Shown one piece after another: positions 1-8,572 of a DNA stretch of 64,000 nucleotides. Made by a program: the position numbers and the translations under genes. The DNA is from Anaerovirgula multivorans (lineage in GTDB: Bacteria > Bacillota > Clostridia > Peptostreptococcales > Natronincolaceae). The notes beneath the pieces are model-generated. The model worked only from the letters and a program-made list of their open reading frames with translations. It ran no database searches and was not told where the DNA came from. Each line of letters begins with the position of its first letter. Positions within the stretch are counted from its first letter, which is position 1. Location: NCBI RefSeq assembly GCF_900188145.1, contig NZ_FZOJ01000021.1, forward strand, positions 1 through 64,000, given 5' to 3'.

Positions 1-114
1 ATTAAGGTAGTTTATCTTTTTTCTTTATTTTGAGCTTCCAGATTTCGTTATATTCTTATGCAATTTTCAAGGAGCTTATTAAGTTGATGACAGTGAAAGA
101 TATACACAATATAT

Positions 115-162
115 TGTGGGTAATGGGGATAAAAACACAAGATAGACAAAAAATGTGGATAA
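115..162 (-). other. Three DnaA-box-like 9-mers
   Basis: TGTGGATAA at 154-162 is a perfect reverse-strand match to the DnaA box TTATCCACA. TGTGGGTAA (115-123) and TGGGGATAA (124-132) lie head to tail beside it, each with one mismatch and in the same orientation. The first 283 bases otherwise hold no convincing gene. Binding is inferred; three sites are too few to call an origin. Confidence 0.4.
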
Positions 163-283
163 ACAACTGCATAGTGAATTGTAGAAAGACTTTTTCAACA
201 ATGCATTGGATAAGAATAGAACACACATCTAAATAAACTGGCAAATTTTGCCGATATAAAAAATAAAAGGGTGTGTGTAGAAG

Positions 284-859
284 ATGATTAACTCAATAAC
301 CTCAATTACGCAGGTGCCTACTGTAACACATGTGGAAGACAAGAAAAAGTCTCAAGATAAAAAAACAACAATAGAGATGGAAAAACAAGACAGCTATGAG
401 GCAAAAGAAGAAAAACAATTGGAAAAGGTTACCTATGATAAGCCAAAGGGGACAGTAGATACAAAGACAATAGCTGCATTAAAAAAGGAAAGCGAGAAGG
501 CTCATGAGCAATTAAAGGAATTAGTGGAGCAATTACTAAAAAGACAGGGATACACTTGGGATAAAATTATCCAAGGAGATTTTGATGACATAAAGGTAGA
601 CGATATAGCTGTTGAGGAAGCAAAGGCTCTCATTGCAGAGGATGGACCCCTAGGGGCAGAAAAAACCAGTGATAGAATTGTAGATTTTGCTATTGCTATT
701 TCTGGTGGTGATAAAACAAAGCTTGAGGAATTAAAAGCTGCTATCGACAAAGGCTTTAAGGAAGCTGAGAAAATACTAGGGGGTCTACCGGAGGTTTCAA
801 AAAGAACCTATGATCTTGTGATGGAGAAGTTAGATGAATGGTGCCAGGAAAATGAATAA
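284..859 (+). CDS. Hypothetical protein, possible DUF5610-type domain
   Basis: Cytoplasmic-looking 191-residue protein with no signal peptide or membrane segment. Residues 1-60 are Lys/Glu-rich and probably disordered. Residues 65-190 form a helical domain with the pattern TSDRIVDFAIAISGG, GFKEAEKILGG and LPEVSKRTYDLV, which recalls the DUF5610 family from memory only. The Shine-Dalgarno sequence is weak (GTGTGTAGAAG before ATG 284). It is a single-gene unit closed by a strong hairpin. No function can be assigned; a flagellum-linked role is possible but not supported by the neighbours. Confidence 0.7.
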   Translation: MINSITSITQVPTVTHVEDKKKSQDKKTTIEMEKQDSYEAKEEKQLEKVTYDKPKGTVDTKTIAALKKESEKAHEQLKELVEQLLKRQGYTWDKIIQGDFDDIKVDDIAVEEAKALIAEDGPLGAEKTSDRIVDFAIAISGGDKTKLEELKAAIDKGFKEAEKILGGLPEVSKRTYDLVMEKLDEWCQENE

Positions 860-860
860 A

Positions 861-937
861 TAAAACCTCCAGAATCTTTATAAATTGTCCTGCACAAAGG
901 GTACATTTTATTAGGTTCTGGAGGTTTTATTTTTCTA
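861..937 (+). terminator. Terminator, 14-bp perfect stem
   Basis: TAAAACCTCCAGAA (861-874) pairs perfectly with TTCTGGAGGTTTTA (916-929), followed by a T-rich run. The loop is about 41 nt. It lies between convergent genes and may serve both strands. Confidence 0.75.
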
Positions 938-940
938 ATG

Positions 941-1042
941 TTATTTAATTTTGGAATAAAAGGCTTTGTTTAGTAACCATACAAACCCAATACCGTAAAA
1001 TCCTAAGACAACTATCATCATAATAATTGATTCTGTAGACAT
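941..1042 (-). CDS. metS: MetS-type small subunit of a Na+-dependent amino acid importer
   Basis: A 33-residue single-pass membrane peptide beginning MSTESIIMMIVVLGFYGIGF and ending FYSKIK. A GGGAGG Shine-Dalgarno sequence lies 8 nt upstream of the ATG at 1042. It follows the NSS transporter gene by 27 bp on the same strand, the arrangement of metP-metS, where the small subunit is needed for transport in characterised systems. The hydrophobic segment at residues 6-24 and the acidic N-terminus fit that family. It is shorter than usual gene-calling cut-offs. The methionine/alanine substrate is inferred from the family. Confidence 0.8.
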   Translation of the reverse strand: MSTESIIMMIVVLGFYGIGFVWLLNKAFYSKIK

Positions 1043-1069
1043 TTTATATTCCTCCCTAAGGGTATCTCT

Positions 1070-2554
1070 TTACAGTTCCTTGGTAATATCTCGACCTTCT
1101 TTAATCCTGTTGGCAAGCCAGTTGTTGGTTAATAAAGCAAAGGTGATAACGATAATAAATTGGAAAATGATTGTACCAAAGCTAGAGACTTCGAAGGGCT
1201 TCCACCATTCTCCAGGATACCATGTAATGGCTTGCCATAACCACCAACCAGTGATGACAGCAAAGAAACCTGGGAATAAAAATACAAAAACACTCCACCA
1301 TTTACCAATTTTAAAATCTGCCCATTCCGTATTGATGACTGTATTTCTTGTTTTTTCTAATCCGAATTTCATTAAAGCAAAAGCAACAAACAATCCGCTT
1401 ACCAGTAAGCCTATCCCCCAAACCCAATCTTGATTGTCTAAGATATTTAGGCTATAGGCTGAAGGAATACCCAATAAAAATCCAAAAACTATAATCAACA
1501 ACGTGGATTTTTTGCGTTCAAAACCCATATCCATCAGGTTTCTTACTCCGACTTCAATCATTGGTAGTAAAGAGGATAAAGCTGCAATAGCCATTGCCAA
1601 GAAGAAAATTGTTGCTAATAAACCGCCAGCAGGCATTTCGGTAAACAGTTGAGCTAAGTAAATAAATGTAATCCCAGTATTACCAGAAGCAAGGGCTTGG
1701 CTAGCAAACTCCTCTGTAGGAGACAAGGCATAGATTGCCGGTAGAACCGTCATACCAGCAATAAGAGCACCTAAATTATCTCCAAAGCCCATAATAAGAC
1801 AGTTGCCTCCAATATCTTCTTTTTGCTTTGTATAAACAGCGTAGGTGATAATAAAGCCCCAACCAGCTCCTGTCGACCAAGCAGCCTGTGTAAAGGCTTC
1901 TAGCCAAATCCTTGGATTACCTAACATTTCTAACTTAGGACTAAAGAGGTACTCCAGCCCTTGAACAGCTCCAGGTAAAGTTAAAGAACGTATAACTGCC
2001 GCTATAAGTAATATGAAAAGGGTAGGTATCATGATTTTGCTAGCCTTTTCTATTCCATTAGTAACTCCCTTATAAATAATATATCCTGCTAATAGCATGG
2101 AGACAAAGTGAAAGAAAATTGTCTGAGAAGGATTAGTTGTAAAGGTATTCCAAATGGCTTCAGTAGCTTGTGTATCCATTCCTGGTTGAAAAGCACCTGA
2201 TAAAGCTAAAGTGAAGTATTTAACACACCATCCCATAATAACAGAATAATAAAACATAATACCTAAGCATACAACCATAATCCAAGTTCCCATCCAAGTA
2301 TACTTACGACCTACAAAGTCTCGGAAAGCACCTATGGTACCTAACCCAGTTTTTCTACCCATTACCATTTCTCCCATAAGCAATGGAATTGCCCATACAA
2401 ATAATGCAATCGTCCATGCAATGATGAAGGGTCCTCCTCCGTTGGCGGCAGCAACCCTAGGAAATCTCCAAATATTTCCTGTGCCTATTGCCATACCAAT
2501 AGATGCAGCAATAAATCCCCACCTGCTGCCCCACTGTTCTTTATTTTGACTCAT
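1070..2554 (-). CDS. metP: Sodium-dependent neurotransmitter-type (NSS) amino acid transporter
   Basis: Membrane transporter of the neurotransmitter:sodium symporter family, about 494 residues with roughly 12 membrane helices. TM1 carries GTGNIWRFP, the unwound sodium/substrate-binding signature. Later segments include STGAGWGF and FFLAMAIAALSS. Two in-frame ATGs (2560, 2554) follow AGGAGG at 2565-2570; the second has better spacing (10 nt rather than 4) and is used here. The metS-like gene follows directly, so a methionine/alanine type uptake role is likely. The substrate is not provable from sequence. Confidence 0.9.
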   Translation of the reverse strand: MSQNKEQWGSRWGFIAASIGMAIGTGNIWRFPRVAAANGGGPFIIAWTIALFVWAIPLLMGEMVMGRKTGLGTIGAFRDFVGRKYTWMGTWIMVVCLGIMFYYSVIMGWCVKYFTLALSGAFQPGMDTQATEAIWNTFTTNPSQTIFFHFVSMLLAGYIIYKGVTNGIEKASKIMIPTLFILLIAAVIRSLTLPGAVQGLEYLFSPKLEMLGNPRIWLEAFTQAAWSTGAGWGFIITYAVYTKQKEDIGGNCLIMGFGDNLGALIAGMTVLPAIYALSPTEEFASQALASGNTGITFIYLAQLFTEMPAGGLLATIFFLAMAIAALSSLLPMIEVGVRNLMDMGFERKKSTLLIIVFGFLLGIPSAYSLNILDNQDWVWGIGLLVSGLFVAFALMKFGLEKTRNTVINTEWADFKIGKWWSVFVFLFPGFFAVITGWWLWQAITWYPGEWWKPFEVSSFGTIIFQFIIVITFALLTNNWLANRIKEGRDITKEL

Positions 2555-2570
2555 TGGCATCTAACCTCCT

Positions 2571-2720
2571 TAATAAATTTGTTCTTCAATATTTCACGCC
2601 AGTTAAGGCCCACTACTTTTTCTATAAGTAGGCGTTGAATCAGGTGAAGTAGAGCCTCCAACCGATTCTTGATGTTCAGCTTTACACTGAACAAGTTCAC
2701 TATGTAGAAATTATTGAGTT
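2571..2720 (-). other. Structured 5' region upstream of metP-like gene
   Basis: Read on the minus strand, the leader has a 6-bp hairpin GTTCAG/CTGAAC (about 2680-2700) and a nested stem in which ACGCC pairs with GGCGT around CTACTT/AAGTAG (about 2593-2640). No T-box, SAM or other riboswitch core was recognised. It may be a cis-regulatory RNA or a relic of a mobile element end. The rest of the 2555-2927 gap is AT-rich, with the thr-operon promoter at its right end. Confidence 0.3.
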
Positions 2721-2840
2721 CAAGAACTTTAATACTTAATATAATAACATATTTTTAACAATTATGCATATAGATATGTGTTTATAAATTTTAATACACA
2801 AGAACAATGATGAAGATAAGAAAAAAACAACTAAAAGTAG

Positions 2841-2869
2841 TTGAAAGAAAATAAGCTTTGTGGTAATAT
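2841..2869 (+). promoter_or_regulatory. Sigma-A-type promoter of the threonine operon
   Basis: TTGAAA (2841-2846), a 17-nt spacer and TAATAT (2864-2869) lie 58 nt upstream of the ACT-protein start. Position and spacing fit a housekeeping promoter. No attenuator or T-box was seen between it and the gene. Confidence 0.6.
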
Positions 2870-2927
2870 GTTTTTTATACGAAAACAATTGTATGCATAT
2901 CGGAAACAAAAAAGGAGTGATGACATC

Positions 2928-3374
2928 ATGGAATCTGATGGGACTACTTATTATATTGTAAAATCAGAAGCGCTACCAGAGGTTTTTTTAAAGACAATGG
3001 AAGTGAAGGAGCTATTAAAAAGAGGAGAAGCATCTACCATCTTTGAGGCTGTAGAAAAGGTAGGTATTAGTAGGAGTGCCTACTATAAGTATAAGGATTA
3101 CATATTCCCCCTCTATGAGATGAATACAGGAAGGATGATTACAATTGCTCTTATGCTAGGTCACTCACCAGGAGTTTTGTCAGAAGTATTAAATCAAATT
3201 GCTCAATCTGGGGCTAGTGTATTAACGATTAATCAAAACATACCTGTACATGGGGTTGCTAATGTAACCATATCCTTAGAACTTAAAAATATGATGATTG
3301 ATATAGATAAATTCATACAAACCTTAGAGAAAACTAGGGGGGTAAAAAAGGTAAATATATTGGCAAAAGAATAA
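2928..3374 (+). CDS. ACT domain protein, PheB / UPF0735 family
   Basis: A 148-residue protein with an N-terminal helix-turn-helix-like segment (about residues 20-50, [20 protein letters not shown]) and a C-terminal ACT domain (about 70-145) that would bind an amino acid. ATG 2928 is preceded by AAAGGAGTGATGA. An upstream in-frame extension lacks a ribosome site, and the family is normally about 147-150 residues. It is the first gene of the hom-thrC-thrB operon, 21 nt before hom, a common arrangement in Firmicutes. A role in sensing or regulating aspartate-family flux is inferred, not shown. Confidence 0.85.
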   Translation: MESDGTTYYIVKSEALPEVFLKTMEVKELLKRGEASTIFEAVEKVGISRSAYYKYKDYIFPLYEMNTGRMITIALMLGHSPGVLSEVLNQIAQSGASVLTINQNIPVHGVANVTISLELKNMMIDIDKFIQTLEKTRGVKKVNILAKE

Positions 3375-3395
3375 ATCAAGGGGGACAATCTAAAA

Positions 3396-4700
3396 ATGAA
3401 AAAAGTAAAAATTGCACTATTAGGAATAGGAACTGTAGGAGGTGGTGTATGGGAGATTTTCCAAACAAATAAAGAAGAAATCTCTAATAATTGTGGCTGC
3501 CAAATAGAAGTAGCAAAAATCTTAGTAAAGGATCCTGCAAAAAAGAGAGACGGATCTATTCCCCAACATCTATTCACCTCTAACTTTGATGACATTATAA
3601 AGGATAAAGAAATAGATATGGTGGTAGAGGTAATGGGAGGCATTGAACCTGCTAAACAATATATATTAACTGCTATTGGAGAGGGAAAGCATATTGTAAC
3701 TGCTAATAAAGCTTTATTAGCCAACCATGGAGATGAATTATTAGAGGCCGCTAAGAATAAAGGGGTAAAATTATATTATGAAGCCAGTGTAGCAGGAGGC
3801 ATCCCTATTATACATGCTATAAAAGAAAGCTTGGCTGGAAATAAGATTCAACAAATTATGGGGATTTTAAACGGTACTACCAATTATATCTTAACAAAGA
3901 TGACCAAAGATAAGGTGGACTTTTCAGAGGTTTTAAAGGAGGCACAGGATAAAGGTTATGCAGAGGCGGATCCTACTGCCGATGTTGAAGGCTACGATGC
4001 TGCCCACAAGCTTACTGTATTGGCTTCTCTAGCCTTTGGAGCATCCGTTGAGTTTCAAGAGGTCTATAGGGAAGGAATTTCTAAAATAACGCCTATTGAC
4101 ATAGAGTACGCACAAGAATTAGGATATGCCATTAAGCTGCTAGCCATTGGGAAGGAGAAGGAAGGGGTAATGGAGCTAAGGGTGCATCCCACATTTATTC
4201 CAGAGAGTCACCCTTTAGCTTCTGTTAACGACTCCTTTAATGCTGTATTTGTAAAGGGAAATGCAGTAGGAGATTTGATGTTCTATGGTAGAGGAGCAGG
4301 AGATTTACCTACTGGCAGTGCAGTAGTAGGGGATATTATAGCGATTGTTAAGGATATTGAAAACGTGAAGATAAATGGATACTATGCGCATAAAAAGCTA
4401 GAAAAAAAAGTGAAACCTATGGGGCACACAGAGGGAGAATACTATATTCGATTGATTGTGAAGGATAAACCGGGAGTGTTGGGTGCTATTGCAAGCCTTT
4501 TTGGTAAGAACAATGTTAGCATATCCTCTGTTATTCAAAAGGGAGAAGGAATACCCGAAGTATCCTTGGTTTTTATTACCCACTTTACTAAAGAAGAAAA
4601 TGTACAGGCAGCTATTAACGAAATAACCAACTTTCAAGCGGTAGTAGAATTGGCAAATCTTATTCGAGTAGAAAATGGCAAAAAGAGAATGGGGGCATAA
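3396..4700 (+). CDS. hom: Homoserine dehydrogenase
   Basis: Converts aspartate semialdehyde to homoserine with NAD(P)H, the branch point to threonine and methionine. The 434-residue protein has an N-terminal Rossmann motif GIGTVGGGV (about residue 10). The catalytic domain includes NGTTNYILTKM and DVEGYDAAHKL, with the conserved lysine in the latter. A C-terminal ACT domain (about 350-425, VKDKPGVLGAIASLFG) is typical of threonine-feedback-regulated enzymes. AAGGGGGA precedes ATG 3396. It ends 2 nt before thrC, so the two are probably translationally coupled. Confidence 0.96.
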   Translation: MKKVKIALLGIGTVGGGVWEIFQTNKEEISNNCGCQIEVAKILVKDPAKKRDGSIPQHLFTSNFDDIIKDKEIDMVVEVMGGIEPAKQYILTAIGEGKHIVTANKALLANHGDELLEAAKNKGVKLYYEASVAGGIPIIHAIKESLAGNKIQQIMGILNGTTNYILTKMTKDKVDFSEVLKEAQDKGYAEADPTADVEGYDAAHKLTVLASLAFGASVEFQEVYREGISKITPIDIEYAQELGYAIKLLAIGKEKEGVMELRVHPTFIPESHPLASVNDSFNAVFVKGNAVGDLMFYGRGAGDLPTGSAVVGDIIAIVKDIENVKINGYYAHKKLEKKVKPMGHTEGEYYIRLIVKDKPGVLGAIASLFGKNNVSISSVIQKGEGIPEVSLVFITHFTKEENVQAAINEITNFQAVVELANLIRVENGKKRMGA

Positions 4701-4702
4701 TC

Positions 4703-5776
4703 ATGTGGAATGGAATTATTTCAAAATATAAGGATTTTTATGATATAAAAGATGGAGAAGCTATTGTTTCACTTAATGAAGGGAATACTCCTTTAATTGT
4801 GGCAGAAAATTTAAGCAAGATGCTGGGAGGTATAAAGCTTTATTTGAAATATGAGGGATTGAATACTACAGGTTCCTTTAAAGATAGAGGGATGACCATG
4901 GCTGTTTCTAAAGCAGTACAGGAGGGAAGCAAAGCCATCATCTGTGCATCTACCGGGAACACTTCAGCCTCTGCTGCTGCCTATGCTGCTAAGGCAGGGA
5001 TAAAATGCTTTGTTCTAATTCCCAACAACAAAATAGCTTTAGGAAAACTGGCACAGGCTATACTTTACGGTGCAGTAATTATTCCTGTAAATGGAAACTT
5101 CGATGATGCATTAAGAATTGTACGAGAAATTGCTGAAGAAGGAAAGGTTACTTTGGTAAATTCTGTTAATCCTTATAGACTATTGGGACAAAGATCTGGA
5201 GCCTATGAGGTATGTGATCAACTGGAGGGTAAAGTGGATTATCTGTCTATTCCCGTGGGCAATGCTGGTAATATATCTGCCTATTGGGCAGGGTTTAAAG
5301 ATTATTATAAGGCAGGAAAAATTGAACAATTACCTACTATGTTGGGCTTTCAAGCGGAAGGAGCTGCTCCTATCGTAGAAAACAGGGTCTTCGAAGAACC
5401 TGAAACAGTTGCCACCGCCATAAGAATAGGAAACCCTGCTAGCTGGGATAAGGCGGTAGCTGCAAGAGATGAATCAAAAGGATTGATTGATAAGGTAACA
5501 GATGAAGAAATACTACGAGCACAGAAATTACTGGCATCGAAGGAAGGTATCTTTGTAGAGCCCGCTTCTGCAGCAAGCGTTGCAGGGGTAATAAAACTAT
5601 ATGGAAAAGGATATTTTCAACAGGAGGATAAGAATGTTGTATGTGTGTTAACTGGAAACGGTCTAAAAGATCCTTCAGTGGTATCGCCAGATGAAGAACT
5701 AAAAGTCTATAGTGTAAAGATAGATGAGATAAAGGCTATCATTGACAAAAGTCTGGGAAGTGGCCAAAATGGTTAG
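4703..5776 (+). CDS. thrC: Threonine synthase
   Basis: PLP enzyme converting O-phosphohomoserine to threonine. It has 357 residues, the compact form. TGSFKDRGM carries the PLP-binding lysine at residue 60. The phosphate-binding loop is visible as GNAGN, and [10 protein letters not shown] is the C-terminal signature. It sits in the hom-thrC-thrB operon and overlaps the probable thrB start by 8 nt. No truncation or unusual residue was noted. Confidence 0.96.
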   Translation: MWNGIISKYKDFYDIKDGEAIVSLNEGNTPLIVAENLSKMLGGIKLYLKYEGLNTTGSFKDRGMTMAVSKAVQEGSKAIICASTGNTSASAAAYAAKAGIKCFVLIPNNKIALGKLAQAILYGAVIIPVNGNFDDALRIVREIAEEGKVTLVNSVNPYRLLGQRSGAYEVCDQLEGKVDYLSIPVGNAGNISAYWAGFKDYYKAGKIEQLPTMLGFQAEGAAPIVENRVFEEPETVATAIRIGNPASWDKAVAARDESKGLIDKVTDEEILRAQKLLASKEGIFVEPASAASVAGVIKLYGKGYFQQEDKNVVCVLTGNGLKDPSVVSPDEELKVYSVKIDEIKAIIDKSLGSGQNG

Positions 5777-6659
5777 GGTTACAGTACCTGCCACTACTGC
5801 AAATATTGGGCCTGGTTTTGATTGTTTAGGTATAGCACTTTCACTATACAACGAAATTGAGGCAGAGGAAATTGAAAAGGGATTGCTTATAGAGGTAGAG
5901 GGAAGAGATAAAGAAGAGATAGAAACTAATGAAGGCAATCTTATCTATCAAAGTATGTTAAAAACCTTTGATAGAATAGGATGGCACCCAAAGGGACTAA
6001 GAATAAAGCAGTATAACCGCATTCCTGTATCGAGGGGATTGGGCAGTAGCGCTGCCTGCATTGTGGGAGGTATTATGGTTGCCAACAAACTAAAAAATTC
6101 TCCACTTAGCAAGGAGGAAATGTTGAGATTAGCCGTAGAGATCGAGGGACATCCTGATAATGTAACACCAGCGCTATTTGGCGGAGTAGTAGTTTCCTGC
6201 CAAGATCAAGGGGAAACCAACTACGTAAGATTCCCTGTTCATGAAGCCTTAAAATTTATTGTAGCCATTCCTGAGGTGCAGTTGAGCACCAAAGCTTCTA
6301 GAGGGGCCTTACCAGAGTTCGTACCCTTTAAAGATGCTGTTTTAAATGTTGGAAAGTCTTCTTTATTGGTGGCGGCTTTAATGTCAGGAGAATTAGAAAA
6401 GATTTCCTGTAGCTTAAAGGATCGTCTACATCAACCCTATAGAATAAGTTTAATAGATTCTTTGAAAAATATTTTTCAAGAAGCTGAAAAGCAGGAGATC
6501 AACCAATTATTTCTAAGCGGAGCGGGACCTTCCATTGTATATTTAACCTGGAATCAAGAAAAGGAAGAAAAGGAAAAGATATTTTATCGTATAATAGAAG
6601 GTATGCCGGAGGAGTGGAATATTGTTACTCTAAAAGGGGATAACGAAGGGGTAAAATAA
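5769..6659 (+). CDS. thrB: Homoserine kinase
   Basis: GHMP-family kinase phosphorylating homoserine at the step before ThrC. The ATG at 5769 gives 296 residues starting [19 protein letters not shown], the expected N-terminus. An earlier in-frame TTG at 5742 would add nine non-conserved residues. The ATP loop is [10 protein letters not shown] (about residues 85-95), and SGAGPSI near residue 250 is the C-terminal GHMP motif. It is the last gene of the operon, closed by the hairpin at 6659. Confidence 0.95.
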   Translation: MVRVTVPATTANIGPGFDCLGIALSLYNEIEAEEIEKGLLIEVEGRDKEEIETNEGNLIYQSMLKTFDRIGWHPKGLRIKQYNRIPVSRGLGSSAACIVGGIMVANKLKNSPLSKEEMLRLAVEIEGHPDNVTPALFGGVVVSCQDQGETNYVRFPVHEALKFIVAIPEVQLSTKASRGALPEFVPFKDAVLNVGKSSLLVAALMSGELEKISCSLKDRLHQPYRISLIDSLKNIFQEAEKQEINQLFLSGAGPSIVYLTWNQEKEEKEKIFYRIIEGMPEEWNIVTLKGDNEGVK

Positions 6660-6690
6660 AGGGACTAGCTCAGCTAGTCCCTTATTTTAC
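6659..6690. terminator. Terminator after thrB, shared with the convergent MCP fragment
   Basis: AAGGGACTAGC and GCTAGTCCCTT pair perfectly (11 bp) around a 3-nt loop, followed by TATTTTA. It lies between convergent reading frames. Confidence 0.85.
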
Positions 6691-6694
6691 GTAA

Positions 6695-6901
6695 TTATAT
6701 CTTAAATTTTTTAACCCCTTGATTAAGTTTTTCGGCTAAACTATTTAAGTCCTCTGCAGCTTTGGCTACTTCTTCAACGGCACTGGCGGTCTGCTGCATG
6801 GAGGCTGTTACCTCTTCAGAAGAAGCAGCTGTTTCCTCTGATACTGCAGAAATATTTCCAATAACATTTACAATTTCATCTTTATCCTTGGACATAGACA
6901 T
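6695..6901 (-). pseudogene. Orphan C-terminal tail of a methyl-accepting chemotaxis protein
   Basis: The 68 codons match only the last part of an MCP signalling domain: ISAVSEETAASSEEVTASMQ followed by a coiled coil and GVKKFKI. The sensor, membrane and HAMP parts are missing, and the 240 bases upstream do not encode them. AGGGGGAT sits close to the ATG at 6901, so a short peptide could still be made. Either a deletion relic or a stand-alone coiled-coil micro-protein; the relic is more likely. Confidence 0.65.
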
Positions 6902-7166
6902 ATCCCCCTTATTGTGGCTTAGTGATGCAAGTATCTTATTTTATCATCTAAAATAAATGAGCATTAACATATTCTACAAGTATTGACAATATCCTCTGAA
7001 AATACAAAAGTTTTGTATGAATTATTAAAAATTTTGTAGACTTCATTAAAATAGAGAAAACATCTAAAAAGTGAAAAAGACTCTCTAATATGATGGATGT
7101 CCTCGGTTAATTTCAACGATTATAGGAAAAACTATCAAATAACAATTGATAAAGAGGGTGAAACCG

Positions 7167-8471
7167 TTGAAAAGAAAAAGCTATATTTTAATTATAATCA
7201 TGCTGATAATAGGAGCTCTAATAGGCTGCAACAGCAATCCCCAGGAGAAAAACAATTCCAATAAACTTCAACAAGTAGAAGAAATTCAAGGGTTTACTTC
7301 AATTAATGGGTATAAGGTACAGGAGAGTAGATTTCTTTTTACCGCTGTGAAGAAGAATGAATGGAATATCTTAAGCCTTGATTTAGAAAGCGGAAATATA
7401 AACAGTGTTCACCAGGATGTAGAGAAATACGATTTATATATTGCTATAGGTGAAACCGGGGCTGTATACATTGATCTAGAAGGACAGCTTTTCCATAGAA
7501 TGGAAGGAAAAGAGAGAAAGATAGATGAAAATGTAGTGGGAGTACATCGACCTAATTTGTTACTATCTCCTAAGCAAAATGCTGTTTTATACACAAAGGG
7601 AGCAGGAAAAGAAGCAGATGTATATGTATACTTTTTTCAACAGGAAAAGCCAATGCTAATAAAAGAGAACATACCGGAAGATGCTTTTGCTAACTTTTCC
7701 TTTACAACTCAATGGAGCAATAAGAAGAACTATTTTATTTATAATAATGAAGAGGTATATAATGATAAAGGAGAACTGTATGACACCATTGAAGCAACCA
7801 GTGCCCAATGGTCACCAATGGATCAGCATATAGTGTTTATTAAAAAGCCTGATGATCTTCAACAGAAGGAGATCATGATTGGAAATTGGAGTACCTACAT
7901 AGGAGAGGAATTGGTATTATTGAATATAGAGAAAAAAAAGGAGGAAATCATTTATGAAAGCCCCATGGGGCTTATTGATCCCATAGATAGTATACAATGG
8001 AGTAAAGATGGCTCTAAGGTAGGTGTTTCAGTTGGAGAGATAACAAAAGCTCCCCATGGAGAGTTGGAAAGAGTTAATTATGAGAAGGTATTTGTCTATG
8101 ATGTTTCAACGAAAGAGGGGGTAGAGATGGAAGAAATGCCTTATAATTATTATGAGATTTTATTTGATAATTACCTGTATGGCAGTTCACTAGGAAGAAG
8201 AGATGTACTGGAAATAGCTGCAATTTACCATGAAGACCGAAAAAAATATGAAACTCCTGTATTGTTAAATAGCAAAGATATGTTTGTCATATCCTATGAG
8301 GAAGAAGGGTATTTTCTAGATGGAAACAATTTGATAAAAATCACATCAGAAGGGAAGACAGAGTTTCTAATAGAGCTGCCTTGGGAAGTGAATGAAATCT
8401 ATCTGGAACCAAAAACAAAAACCTTTATCATTACCAATAGAGATATGGAATTGTATCTTTTGAAGCAGTAG
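7167..8471 (+). CDS. Lipoprotein with probable beta-propeller fold
   Basis: A 434-residue surface lipoprotein. The TTG start at 7167 follows AGAGGGTGA; an N-terminal hydrophobic segment then leads to the lipobox ALIGC (Cys about residue 21). The rest is a string of short beta-rich repeats with patterns such as SAQWSPMDQHIVFI and SIQWSKDGSKVGVSV, as in TolB/WD40-like propellers. No catalytic motif was recognised. It stands alone ahead of the ligase operon. The function is unknown; binding or scaffolding at the cell surface is inferred from fold and location. Confidence 0.75.
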   Translation: MKRKSYILIIIMLIIGALIGCNSNPQEKNNSNKLQQVEEIQGFTSINGYKVQESRFLFTAVKKNEWNILSLDLESGNINSVHQDVEKYDLYIAIGETGAVYIDLEGQLFHRMEGKERKIDENVVGVHRPNLLLSPKQNAVLYTKGAGKEADVYVYFFQQEKPMLIKENIPEDAFANFSFTTQWSNKKNYFIYNNEEVYNDKGELYDTIEATSAQWSPMDQHIVFIKKPDDLQQKEIMIGNWSTYIGEELVLLNIEKKKEEIIYESPMGLIDPIDSIQWSKDGSKVGVSVGEITKAPHGELERVNYEKVFVYDVSTKEGVEMEEMPYNYYEILFDNYLYGSSLGRRDVLEIAAIYHEDRKKYETPVLLNSKDMFVISYEEEGYFLDGNNLIKITSEGKTEFLIELPWEVNEIYLEPKTKTFIITNRDMELYLLKQ

Positions 8472-8572
8472 GAGAATGAAAAAAAGAATATTCAGTAAAA
8501 AAAGGTGCTTAGCTAAAAGAAAAAAGGGTAATTAATTATAGTAGGTTTAAACAAAATCGAGGTGAATAGATA

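Noticed and set aside
30..236. 68-codon frame at the window start
   Set aside because: No ribosome site or family similarity, and it covers the DnaA-box-like sites.
1080..1433. 117-codon plus-strand frame inside the NSS transporter gene
   Set aside because: Antisense shadow of a clear transporter gene; no ribosome site, and composition follows the complement.
2578..2720. T-box or SAM riboswitch before metP
   Set aside because: Hairpins exist but the conserved T-box AGGGTGGNACCGCG sequence and SAM-box cores are missing.
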